Positions 1 to 5,082 of a stretch of DNA of 10,644 nt are shown piece by piece. The stretch spans positions 1 through 10,644 of the forward strand of contig LJUI01000083.1 of the NCBI GenBank assembly GCA_001303705.1. Direction: 5' to 3'. The notes under the pieces are model-generated. The model worked only from the letters and a program-made list of their open reading frames with translations, was not told the origin of the DNA and did not search any database. How positions within the stretch are numbered: position 1 is the stretch's first letter; each line of letters begins with the position of its first letter. Made by a program: the position numbers and the translations under genes. The stretch is from a candidate division TA06 bacterium SM23_40. GTDB taxonomy: Bacteria; LJUI01; SM1-40.

Positions 1-290
1 GCTGCTCCATCTCCATCGATATCCGCCCACACGTTTGGCGCCGCGGGGCCAGCGTGCCGGGTCACAGCACCACCGTGCGGGGTCACAGCATCAGCGCCCG
101 GGGCCGCAGCATCAGCGCCCGGGGCCGCAGCATCAGCGCGAGGGGCCACAGCATCAGCGCCCGGGGCCGCAGCGAGGCCACCGCCCGGGCGCGCCGATGC
201 TCCCATTCCTATAAGGAGAGCGGCCGAACTCACCATGACGATCGCTGAAATCAGGATCATTCTCCCATCAGATCTCCACCCGCAGTTCAT
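1..290 (-). CDS. Secreted repeat protein with DxDxDG motif, N-terminal part (C-terminus beyond window edge)
   Basis: An open minus-strand frame starts with ATG at 288-290 and stays open to position 1, giving 96 residues without a stop. The start is chosen because a strong Shine-Dalgarno (AGGAGG within GAGGAGGGGAGAG) lies about 6 nt upstream. An alternative ATG at 258-260 has only a poorly spaced GGGAG. The product has a signal peptide: Arg at 6 and 10, a hydrophobic core at about 11-28 (MILISAIVMVSSAALLIG) and likely cleavage after A-S-A (31-33). Residues 40-81 are six 7-residue repeats, consensus A-A-A-P-G-A-D. They are followed by NVWADIDGDGA (86-96), whose D-I-D-G-D-G fits the DxDxDG calcium loop of dockerin, FG-GAP/VCBS and thrombospondin-3-like repeats. 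I infer an exported protein with a flexible Ala/Pro linker before a calcium-binding or propeller domain. The specific function cannot be named. All three plus-strand frames are also open here, but none has a start, RBS and signal peptide of this quality. Confidence 0.72.
   Translation of the reverse strand, partial: MNCGWRSDGRMILISAIVMVSSAALLIGMGASARPGGGLAAAPGADAVAPRADAAAPGADAAAPGADAVTPHGGAVTRHAGPAAPNVWADIDGDGA
48..173 (-). repeat. 21-bp tandem repeat, six units, encoding A-A-A-P-G-A-D heptads
   Basis: Six consecutive 21-bp units were read in the minus-strand gene. Units 1, 3 and 4 (153-173, 111-131, 90-110) are identical at nucleotide level. Unit 2 differs by a few bases (encoding AVAPRAD). 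Units 5 and 6 are diverged (AVTPHGG, AVTRHAG). The period is a multiple of three, so copy-number change keeps the reading frame. This is a coding minisatellite, most likely a length-variable linker behind the signal peptide. Confidence 0.9.
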
Positions 291-317
291 CTCTCCCCTC
301 CTCGTATGGATATGTCG

Positions 318-333
318 AGCACCTTCCAGTGCT
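318..333 (-). other. Small inverted repeat in leader of the minus-strand gene
   Basis: AGCAC (318-322) and GTGCT (329-333) form a perfect 5-bp stem with a 6-nt loop. It lies about 28 nt upstream of the start codon at 290 and just upstream of its Shine-Dalgarno. It could influence translation initiation, but a 5-bp stem is close to what chance gives. Confidence 0.25.
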
Positions 334-370
334 GATCGATAACTCTTTTCCGTACTCCCGATCATTCACA

Positions 371-412
371 GACCGGACCGGAGCGGTGCTGCCCACGGGC
401 CGGTCCACGGTC
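371..412. other. Interrupted 11-bp inverted repeat
   Basis: GACC-GGACCGG (371-381) pairs with CCGGTCC (400-406) and, after a 2-nt bulge, GGTC (409-412). The loop is 18 nt. With the adjacent hairpin at 425-440 it makes about 70 nt of compact foldable sequence in the gene-free region. If the minus promoter at 512-539 is real, both lie in the 5' leader of the minus-strand secreted gene. No known riboswitch class was recognised. Confidence 0.4.
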
Positions 413-424
413 TCCCTCGGTCGG

Positions 425-440
425 GCCGATGAAAATCGGC
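425..440. other. Perfect hairpin with GAAA loop (plus-strand sense)
   Basis: GCCGAT (425-430), GAAA (431-434), ATCGGC (435-440) is a perfect 6-bp stem with a GNRA-type loop when read on the plus strand. On the minus strand the loop reads TTTC. No T-run follows on either side, so it is not an intrinsic terminator. Either an RNA structure or a dyad-symmetric protein site is possible. Confidence 0.4.
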
Positions 441-511
441 ACAGGCTTGGGCCATCCCCCCCTACACGAGCATCCATTCCACACAGCCGCTGCCTCTGCC
501 GCCTTTGCTTC

Positions 512-539
512 GTCATATTCCACCTGATGACCTGGTCAA
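512..539 (-). promoter_or_regulatory. Possible sigma70-like promoter for the minus-strand secreted gene
   Basis: Read on the minus strand, TTGACC (539-534) is followed after 16 nt by TATGAC (517-512), matching 5/6 and 4/6 of the sigma70 consensus. Transcription would start near 505, giving a leader of about 215 nt before the start at 290. That leader would hold the hairpins at 425-440, 371-412 and 318-333. The match is modest; its support is positional. Confidence 0.35.
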
Positions 540-587
540 CTCAGAGCTCTCGTATCAGAACCCTCACAGAAGATACGGGCATCCCGC

Positions 588-616
588 TTGACCTTTGCGT
601 CGCCCCAGTATATCGC
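588..616 (+). promoter_or_regulatory. Possible sigma70-like promoter for the LolA-like/beta-barrel operon
   Basis: TTGACC (588-593), a 17-nt spacer and TATCGC (611-616) are seen. An alternative -10, TATATC (609-614), has a 15-nt spacer. The -35 is good and the -10 weak. It would give a leader of about 210 nt before the start at 834. Its -35 lies about 50 bp from the opposing TTGACC of the minus promoter, the same arrangement as the much better promoter pair at 4879-4989. Confidence 0.3.
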
Positions 617-707
617 AAGAAATCATCTGATGTCAAGCACTTCTGCTCGCCCCGCGTCCAGTCCGCTGGGGCACCCCGCGTACACGCACAAAAAAACCGC
701 TTTCTGC

Positions 708-740
708 CCCGAGGAGGATGAGATATACTCACTCCTCGGG
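708..740 (+). other. Long hairpin in the leader of the LolA-like gene
   Basis: CCCGAGGAG (708-716) is fully complementary to CTCCTCGGG (732-740). The interior can also pair TGAG (719-722) with CTCA (728-731) around an ATATA loop, leaving a 2-nt bulge. The total is about 13 bp. The 5' arm contains a Shine-Dalgarno-like GAGGAGG next to an ATG at 719, which the stem would mask. No T-run follows, so a terminator is unlikely. It sits about 95 nt upstream of the start codon at 834. Confidence 0.45.
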
Positions 741-833
741 TGGCCGCCCCGCTCAGGATCGTGTAGCCGCGGTGTCCCGGCTCGCGTATCTGCGGATCCC
801 GGTCTACACTCATCTCGAGACAAGAGGTCAATC

Positions 834-1619
834 ATGTCCCACGTTATTCGCTTATGCCTCCTTCTCTCTATTGTCATTCCTGTCATTCACCTGCCTGCAG
901 ACGCCCTGGCCGATGAAGCGGACGACAGCCCGTCGGCCCGCCAGATCGTCGCGCGCGTCGACTCGGTCGCCAGAGCCGAATCGAGCGAGGGCATCATCCT
1001 CCAGACGATCACGACTACGGGCGGCGAGGAGAGAGAATTCAGAATCAGAGTCTTCACGAAAGATGGGAACGATAAGATGCTCTTCCGATACCTCGAGCCG
1101 GCCCGGGTGGAAGGCGTGAGTTTCCTCATGCTCGACGACGGAAAAGACATCTGGTCCTACTTCCCCTCCACCGACCGTGTGCGCCACCTCGCCAGTCATG
1201 TGAAGCGACAGAAGATGATGGGGAGCGACTTCTCCTACGAGGATATGGGATCATCGAGCTCGTTCGCCGCCGACTACGATGCCACGCTCGCAGGGACAGA
1301 GGATTGCGAGGGCAACGTCTGCTATCACCTCACCCTCACGCCGTACGATTCCGATTGCGCGTACAGCAGGGTCGAGATCTGGGCTGATACCTCACTCTAC
1401 GTCCCCCTGCGGGTCGACTACTACGATGATGACGGAGAGCTGCTCAAACGCCTCCTGGTCGCCGACATCCGGATCATCGATGCACACCCGACCCCGATGC
1501 ACTATGTGATGACGAATCTGCAAGATGACTCCCGGACCACGATGCGCATCGTCGAGATCGAATACGACATCGATCTACCCGATGCGCAGTTCACCACGAG
1601 CGAACTGAAGAAGCGATAG
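834..1619 (+). CDS. Outer-membrane lipoprotein-sorting (LolA-like) periplasmic protein
   Basis: The product is 261 aa. The ATG at 834 is preceded by AGAGG (823-827) with 6-nt spacing and opens directly into a signal peptide: hydrophobic residues 5-20, likely cleavage after A-L-A (24-26). In-frame sequence further upstream looks non-coding. The mature part shows the pattern of the COG2834 family with LolA/LppX fold: DIWSYFPSTDRVRHLASHV (105-123) followed by GSDFSYEDM (130-138), then an ERW-like strand set ending near VEIEYDIDLPD. Family members are periplasmic beta half-barrels that hold hydrophobic ligands or lipoproteins. They usually occur beside RND/MMPL-type exporters and an outer-membrane protein; the next gene, 7 bp downstream, is such a barrel. 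Substrate is unknown. Cys158, Cys163 and Cys175 could form a disulfide. It is not canonical LolA, which is shorter and has a different sequence. Confidence 0.85.
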   Translation: MSHVIRLCLLLSIVIPVIHLPADALADEADDSPSARQIVARVDSVARAESSEGIILQTITTTGGEEREFRIRVFTKDGNDKMLFRYLEPARVEGVSFLMLDDGKDIWSYFPSTDRVRHLASHVKRQKMMGSDFSYEDMGSSSSFAADYDATLAGTEDCEGNVCYHLTLTPYDSDCAYSRVEIWADTSLYVPLRVDYYDDDGELLKRLLVADIRIIDAHPTPMHYVMTNLQDDSRTTMRIVEIEYDIDLPDAQFTTSELKKR

Positions 1620-1626
1620 CCGGCCG

Positions 1627-2802
1627 ATGGGACTGGAATCGATGTGTCGCCTCGTCGTTACAGTTACACTTGCTACTCTCCTACTTCTGCCACGCGCCTG
1701 GGGGATCGGGCCGGAACTGAGCGGATACTACCAGTACCAGCTCAGGGCAGGAGCCATCGACAGAGAGGCCTACGTTCAGGACTACAACAGACTGCGTCTC
1801 GACATCTCCGCCCAGGCCGGCGAACGTGCATCGTTCCGCGGCGACTACGTGTACCAGACCTTCAATGGGAGGACGGCCCTCCCCCTCGACGAACTTCTGC
1901 CCCCTGCCATCTTTGAACAACTCCCCCCTGATGCGCCCTCCGCGTATGAGTTCGAGAACGAGCACTACCTGGACAACGCGTTCCTCTCCTTCTATGCGGG
2001 ACGGTTCATGATCAGAGTCGGCAAGCAGCAGCTCCCCTGGGGTACGGGATACGCCTGGAATCCGACCGACCTATTCAACGTGAAGTCTCTCGTCGAGCCC
2101 ACTTATGAGAAGCGGGGCGTCGATGCCGGAGCCATCGAAATTCCCTTCCACACTGCCGGTTCGATCCGGGCTGTCTTCGCCCCTCACGGAACGATCGAGC
2201 AAACTGCCCGCCTCCTCAGGATCGGCGAGCACTTCGGCCGGTATGACATCTCGGCAACGATCGGCCAACTCCACGAGGAGCGCCGGAACTTCCTCACAGG
2301 CACCACCTCTGCCGAGCGCAGGCGCCTGCTCGGTGGGGACTTCGCGGGAGAGCTCTTCGGCCTGGGAGTCTGGGGGGAAGGTGCATATAACGACTGGGAG
2401 CGCTCAGATGACTACGCCCAGCTCGTGCTGGGCGTCGACTACACGCTGGAGAACGGAACGTATCTCCTCGGAGAGTACTACTGGAGTGAGCGCGGACGCT
2501 TACGCAGGGAGGACTATACCGTTCAGGAGTGGCTGGAGCTCCTCTTCGGCGGGCGCAAGAGCCTGGCCCGGAACTACCTGTTTCTCTACACCTCCTATCC
2601 CCTCACTGAACTCATCGACCTCTCGGCCTACGGCGTGGGAAACCTCGATGACCGGAGCCTGGTCCTCATCCCCTCGCTGAGCTACAACATCGCTGAGAAC
2701 GTTGACCTCCTGTTCAATCTCAACCTCTTTTCGGGAGATGAAGCATCCGAATTCGGCAGCGCCGATCACCTCGGCTTCCTCCGCGTCACCGCCTACTTCT
2801 AG
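1627..2802 (+). CDS. Outer-membrane beta-barrel protein, partner of LolA-like/RND export loci
   Basis: The product is 391 aa and follows the LolA-like gene after 7 bp, so the two are almost certainly co-transcribed. Neither start has a clear Shine-Dalgarno. ATG 1627 is given here, while ATG 1642 (residue 6) would start exactly at the hydrophobic signal core and is equally plausible; cleavage is likely near A-W-G (24-26). The body alternates amphipathic strands rich in Tyr, Trp and Phe, with short acidic turns. A conserved-looking segment, GKQQLPWGTGYAWNPTDLFN (132-151), is typical of the DUF1302-like or alginate-export-like barrels found next to COG2834 proteins and MMPL/RND transporters. The chain ends LGFLRVTAYF, an outer-membrane beta-signal with terminal Phe for BAM recognition. 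It probably forms an outer-membrane channel; the substrate cannot be read from sequence. Confidence 0.75.
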   Translation: MGLESMCRLVVTVTLATLLLLPRAWGIGPELSGYYQYQLRAGAIDREAYVQDYNRLRLDISAQAGERASFRGDYVYQTFNGRTALPLDELLPPAIFEQLPPDAPSAYEFENEHYLDNAFLSFYAGRFMIRVGKQQLPWGTGYAWNPTDLFNVKSLVEPTYEKRGVDAGAIEIPFHTAGSIRAVFAPHGTIEQTARLLRIGEHFGRYDISATIGQLHEERRNFLTGTTSAERRRLLGGDFAGELFGLGVWGEGAYNDWERSDDYAQLVLGVDYTLENGTYLLGEYYWSERGRLRREDYTVQEWLELLFGGRKSLARNYLFLYTSYPLTELIDLSAYGVGNLDDRSLVLIPSLSYNIAENVDLLFNLNLFSGDEASEFGSADHLGFLRVTAYF

Positions 2803-3012
2803 TGAATCGGGCCGGCCTTCCCCTCCCTGTGGAATCCAATGCCTCCGCATCCGCTGCACGCGCCGCCCCATCTCTGTCGAAGGCGCCGCCTCCTCCTTGA
2901 CCCTTAGATTATCCGGACGGCCGCTGCGATTGCTTCTCGCGCTAACTGGTGGACACCTCACTCGACCATCACCGTGATCGTATCGTCGGGGGCGAGACCG
3001 CAGGCACGGCCT
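2803..3012. other. Gap between convergent genes
   Basis: This separates the 3' ends of the beta-barrel gene (plus) and trxB (minus). A bidirectional terminator would be expected, but I see no stem followed by a T-run in either direction, so termination may be Rho-dependent. It contains one copy of a 16-bp sequence (2811-2826) that recurs upstream of trxB. No credible gene is present. Confidence 0.5.
2811..2826 (+). repeat. 16-bp direct repeat, copy 1 (flanks trxB)
   Basis: GCCGGCCTTCCCCTCC occurs here, just after the beta-barrel stop codon, and again identically at 3991-4006 in the eda-like/trxB gap. The two copies bracket trxB. The sequence is low in complexity and GC-rich, so chance is not excluded. 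Confidence 0.5.
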
Positions 3013-3927
3013 CTACACGCCACTCAGAAACCTCTGGGCTTCGAGGGCGGCCATGACACCATACCCGCATGCGGTAGCAACCTGGCGGTAGCGGCTGTCG
3101 TGGATATCGCCCGCACCGAAGACCCCCGGTATGTTTGTACGCTGGCGTGAATCGACGATGAGGTGGCCGGTCTCGTCGACGTCGAGCTGGCCCTTGAACA
3201 GGTCGGTATTCGGCACGAAGCCGATGAAGATGAATACCGCCGGTGTCTCGATGACACGCTCCTCTTGGGTCTTGACGTTCCTCAGTCTTGCACCCGTGAC
3301 CTGCTCATCCCCCACTATCTCCGTCACGACTGAGTCCCAGATGACGCTGACCTTGCCGGTGGCCATGGCCTTATTCTGTAATATCTTGTCGGCACGGAGC
3401 TCGTCGCGGCGGTGAACGATGTTCACGTGCTTCACGATGCGTGTGAGAAAGATGGCCTCGTCGAGGGCAGAGTTGCCCCCGCCGACGACGACCACATCCT
3501 GATCCTTGAAGAAGAATCCGTCGCAGGTGGCGCAATAGGAGACACCGCGGCCCACGAGCCTTTCCTCTCCAGGCACCCCGAGCCGACGGTACGACGCCCC
3601 GGCGGCCACTATCACCGATTTCGCCTGGTGGGTTTCGCCGTTCGCGGTGGTCACCTCGAACGGCTGCTCCGTGAACCGGACCTTGGCCACTACATCCTGC
3701 ACTATCTCCGTTCCGAACCGTTCGGCCTGGCGCCGCATCTGATCGGAGAGGTCGAACCCGCCGACGCTGTCGGCAAACCCGGGATAATTGTCGATCGTAT
3801 CCGTAAGCGCGATCTGTCCCCCCATCTCCTTGCCCGTGAACAGAAGCGGCGCGAGCCCAGCCCGCGCGCAGTAGATGCCGGCGGCATACCCGGCAGGACC
3901 GCCGCCGATAATGACTACCTCTCGCAT
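3013..3927 (-). CDS. trxB: Thioredoxin-disulfide reductase
   Basis: The product is 304 aa, a normal length for low-molecular-weight bacterial thioredoxin reductase. This FAD enzyme (EC 1.8.1.9) uses NADPH to reduce thioredoxin in the cytoplasm. Visible motifs in order: FAD-binding GGGPAG (8-13), GGQI (36-39), the redox-active CATC (Cys132/Cys135) in YCATCDGFFF, the NADPH-binding GGGNSALDEA (149-158), HRRDELRA (172-179) for the NADPH 2'-phosphate, and the second FAD motif GAGD (271-274). The start at 3927 is chosen because it opens directly on the MREVVIIGGG strand and has GGGGAGGAGAG immediately upstream; a longer in-frame ATG at 3954 has no such support. It lies downstream of the aldolase-family gene on the same strand after a gap of 149 bp, so co-transcription is possible but not tight. 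No thioredoxin gene is in the window. Confidence 0.97.
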   Translation of the reverse strand: MREVVIIGGGPAGYAAGIYCARAGLAPLLFTGKEMGGQIALTDTIDNYPGFADSVGGFDLSDQMRRQAERFGTEIVQDVVAKVRFTEQPFEVTTANGETHQAKSVIVAAGASYRRLGVPGEERLVGRGVSYCATCDGFFFKDQDVVVVGGGNSALDEAIFLTRIVKHVNIVHRRDELRADKILQNKAMATGKVSVIWDSVVTEIVGDEQVTGARLRNVKTQEERVIETPAVFIFIGFVPNTDLFKGQLDVDETGHLIVDSRQRTNIPGVFGAGDIHDSRYRQVATACGYGVMAALEAQRFLSGV

Positions 3928-3972
3928 CTCTCCTCCCCATTTCCTACGGTACAACAGTGGTCTCGAGATCGT

Positions 3973-3988
3973 ATGTCGCCCCCGACAT
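3973..3988. other. Perfect 6-bp inverted repeat upstream of trxB
   Basis: ATGTCG (3973-3978) and CGACAT (3983-3988) surround CCCC. The centre is about 53 bp upstream of the trxB start. It could be a protein-binding dyad or a small hairpin in the mRNA between the aldolase-like gene and trxB. There is no adjoining T-run, so it is not a terminator. Confidence 0.35.
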
Positions 3989-3990
3989 CA

Positions 3991-4006
3991 GCCGGCCTTC
4001 CCCTCC
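3991..4006 (+). repeat. 16-bp direct repeat, copy 2 (flanks trxB)
   Basis: This is identical to 2811-2826 (GCCGGCCTTCCCCTCC). It lies in the 149-bp gap between trxB and the aldolase-family gene, next to the inverted repeat at 3973-3988. Confidence 0.5.
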
Positions 4007-4076
4007 GTCCTCAGGCTCTCTCACACTCCGTTTCGTACTGCTCTCGAGAAGCGGCCGGCATTCCGGGACTTTCTTC

Positions 4077-4730
4077 TCAGGTGAGCAGCGAGAGCTTCGC
4101 AGTGAGGGCGGTGGCCTTATGGGTGATCACATCCCACCTCCCCGTCTCCACAGCCCACGGGTCGATCAGCCCGCTGGCCACACCGACTGTGGAGACGCCA
4201 GCCCTGAAGTAGTCCAAGATGTTGTTGAGATTGACACCTCCCGTCGCCATCAGTTCGATGAACGGGAGCGGCACCTTGAGCGCGGCGATGTGGCTCGGCC
4301 CGCCGAACGAGGCGGCGGGGAATACCTCCACAAGCCTGGCCCCGAGCGCCCAGGCGGTGACGACTTCTGTCGGAGTGGCGGCCCCGGTCGACGCCAGCAC
4401 CCCGAACTCGGTCGCGGCATCGATGATGCGTCGGTCAGTGTGGGGGGAGACGACGAACTGAGCACCTGCCTCGATCGCCCCCTTCGCCAGCTTGGCGTTC
4501 ACAACGGTTCCCGCGCCTACCAGAACCCCCTCACGTCCCGCCAGCCGACGGATCGCACCCATCGCCCCCGGCATATTGACCGCTATCTCGATAGCGGTGA
4601 TGCCGCCGGAGATCGCGGCCGTAGCGATGTGCTCAGCCTCCTCCTCGCCCGCGGCCCGGATGATGGCAATGATCCTCCGCGCCTTGAGCTCGCGCAGCAC
4701 ATCCTCAGACCGCGTCTTCACCTGATGCAT
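4077..4730 (-). CDS. KDPG/KHG aldolase family protein with altered active site
   Basis: The product is 217 aa, a typical length for the class I 2-keto-3-deoxy-6-phosphogluconate (KDPG) aldolase family (Eda, a TIM barrel). Start 4730 (MHQVKTRS) is preferred because GGGAG lies 7 nt upstream; ATGs at 4736 and 4748 are in-frame alternatives. Family landmarks: RIIAIIRA (19-26), IEIAVNMP (47-54), VGAGTVVNAK (71-80), VVSPHTD (93-99), VFPA (136-139), the phosphate-loop TGGVNLNN (163-170) and VGVASGLI (182-189). The general-base glutamate (E. coli Glu45) is present as Glu48. The Schiff-base lysine (E. coli Lys133, F-K-F-F-P-A) reads Glu135 (V-E-V-F-P-A, codon GAG at 4328-4326). The position of Arg49 reads Asn52. 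The fold is clear, but ordinary KDPG cleavage is doubtful, so I do not give the symbol eda. It has its own promoter at 4879-4907, diverges from the S55 gene and precedes trxB. Confidence 0.85.
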   Translation of the reverse strand: MHQVKTRSEDVLRELKARRIIAIIRAAGEEEAEHIATAAISGGITAIEIAVNMPGAMGAIRRLAGREGVLVGAGTVVNAKLAKGAIEAGAQFVVSPHTDRRIIDAATEFGVLASTGAATPTEVVTAWALGARLVEVFPAASFGGPSHIAALKVPLPFIELMATGGVNLNNILDYFRAGVSTVGVASGLIDPWAVETGRWDVITHKATALTAKLSLLT

Positions 4731-4878
4731 ATCCATTCTCCCTTCCATCGAGGATTCTATGGTTCAATCGGGCGGCCCCGACTCACCCCACAGCAATGCC
4801 GCGAACGCGGAGACTTCGGCCAGCGACGAAGCCCGGCCTCTCGCGCCTCCGGCATCGCGGGAATGTGATGGACAGCCC

Positions 4879-4907
4879 ATCCTATTCGCAACAACACACA
4901 GTGTCAA
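4879..4907 (-). promoter_or_regulatory. Sigma70-type promoter for the aldolase-family gene
   Basis: Read on the minus strand, TTGACA (4907-4902) is a perfect -35. A 17-nt spacer and TAGGAT (4884-4879, 4/6) follow. Transcription would begin near 4872, leaving a leader of about 140 nt before the start at 4730. It faces away from the promoter at 4961-4989; the two -35 boxes are 53 bp apart. Confidence 0.6.
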
Positions 4908-4960
4908 GGAGAAACCCACGGCCCCTCTTCCCCGACTCTGCCGACAGCCCCAAAAACCCT

Positions 4961-4989
4961 TTGACAAACCCCGACCGGCCTGCTATCCT
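4961..4989 (+). promoter_or_regulatory. Sigma70-type promoter for the S55-propeller-Asp-box operon
   Basis: TTGACA (4961-4966) is a perfect -35, with an exact 17-nt spacer and TATCCT (4984-4989, 4/6) as the -10. Transcription would start near 4996, giving a leader of about 87 nt to the ATG at 5083. This is the best promoter match in the window and probably drives the three secreted-protein genes downstream. Confidence 0.7.
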
Positions 4990-4997
4990 CTCGGGCC

Positions 4998-5043
4998 AAG
5001 GAGGGTCGGTACCTCATTGAGCGGTCAGGGCAGAAACCTGACC
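4998..5043 (+). promoter_or_regulatory. Leader with unused Shine-Dalgarno and 7-bp hairpin
   Basis: A perfect AAGGAGG (4998-5004) lies just after the predicted transcription start but has no ATG or GTG at normal distance. The nearest in-frame option is TTG 5017, 12 nt away, which would add 22 residues before the signal peptide. A perfect 7-bp hairpin follows: GGTCAGG (5023-5029), a 7-nt loop, CCTGACC (5037-5043). The hairpin has no T-run. It ends 39 nt before the ATG at 5083 and could serve mRNA stability or translational control. Confidence 0.45.
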
Positions 5044-5082
5044 CCAATCATTGTTGAAAGGCACGGCCCGAAGAAGGCACCC

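Larger units (their letters stand above)
291..833. other. Gene-free divergent control region (543 bp)
   Basis: This lies between the divergent secreted gene (start 290, minus) and the LolA-like gene (start 834, plus). Several open frames cross it, but their translations show no recognisable domain, no consistent start/RBS and no signal peptide, so I call none as a gene. It holds the two possible back-to-back promoters and the inverted repeats listed separately. No tRNA, riboswitch or terminator was recognised. Confidence 0.6.

Noticed and set aside
54-248. Plus-strand reading frame through the 21-bp repeat (Ser/Arg-rich) and the other two open plus frames in 1-250.
   Set aside because: A 21-bp repeat without stops keeps every frame open. 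These frames lack a Shine-Dalgarno and domain logic, while the minus frame has a start, RBS, signal peptide and DxDxDG motif.
425-440. Hairpin considered as an intrinsic terminator.
   Set aside because: No T-run follows on either strand and no gene end is nearby.
268-831. Several open frames on both strands in the 291-833 region.
   Set aside because: Translations are rich in Arg/Ser/Pro and look like shadow frames of GC-rich DNA, with no recognisable family, no good RBS and mutual overlap.
588-833. Extension of the LolA-like gene upstream of 834.
   Set aside because: In-frame residues before 834 do not resemble the family and would bury the signal peptide; 834 has a well-spaced RBS.
2803-3012. 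Bidirectional Rho-independent terminator expected between convergent genes.
   Set aside because: I could find no stem with an adjoining T-run; short GC inverted repeats here are no better than background.
3412-4868. Long plus-strand frames opposite trxB and the aldolase-family gene (3412-4212 and 3957-4868).
   Set aside because: They are antisense to genes with unmistakable motifs and have no domain, signal peptide or RBS of their own.
4759-5082. Upstream extension of the S55 gene to 4759.
   Set aside because: It would run through the promoter (4961-4989) and place about 108 unrelated residues before a clear signal peptide.
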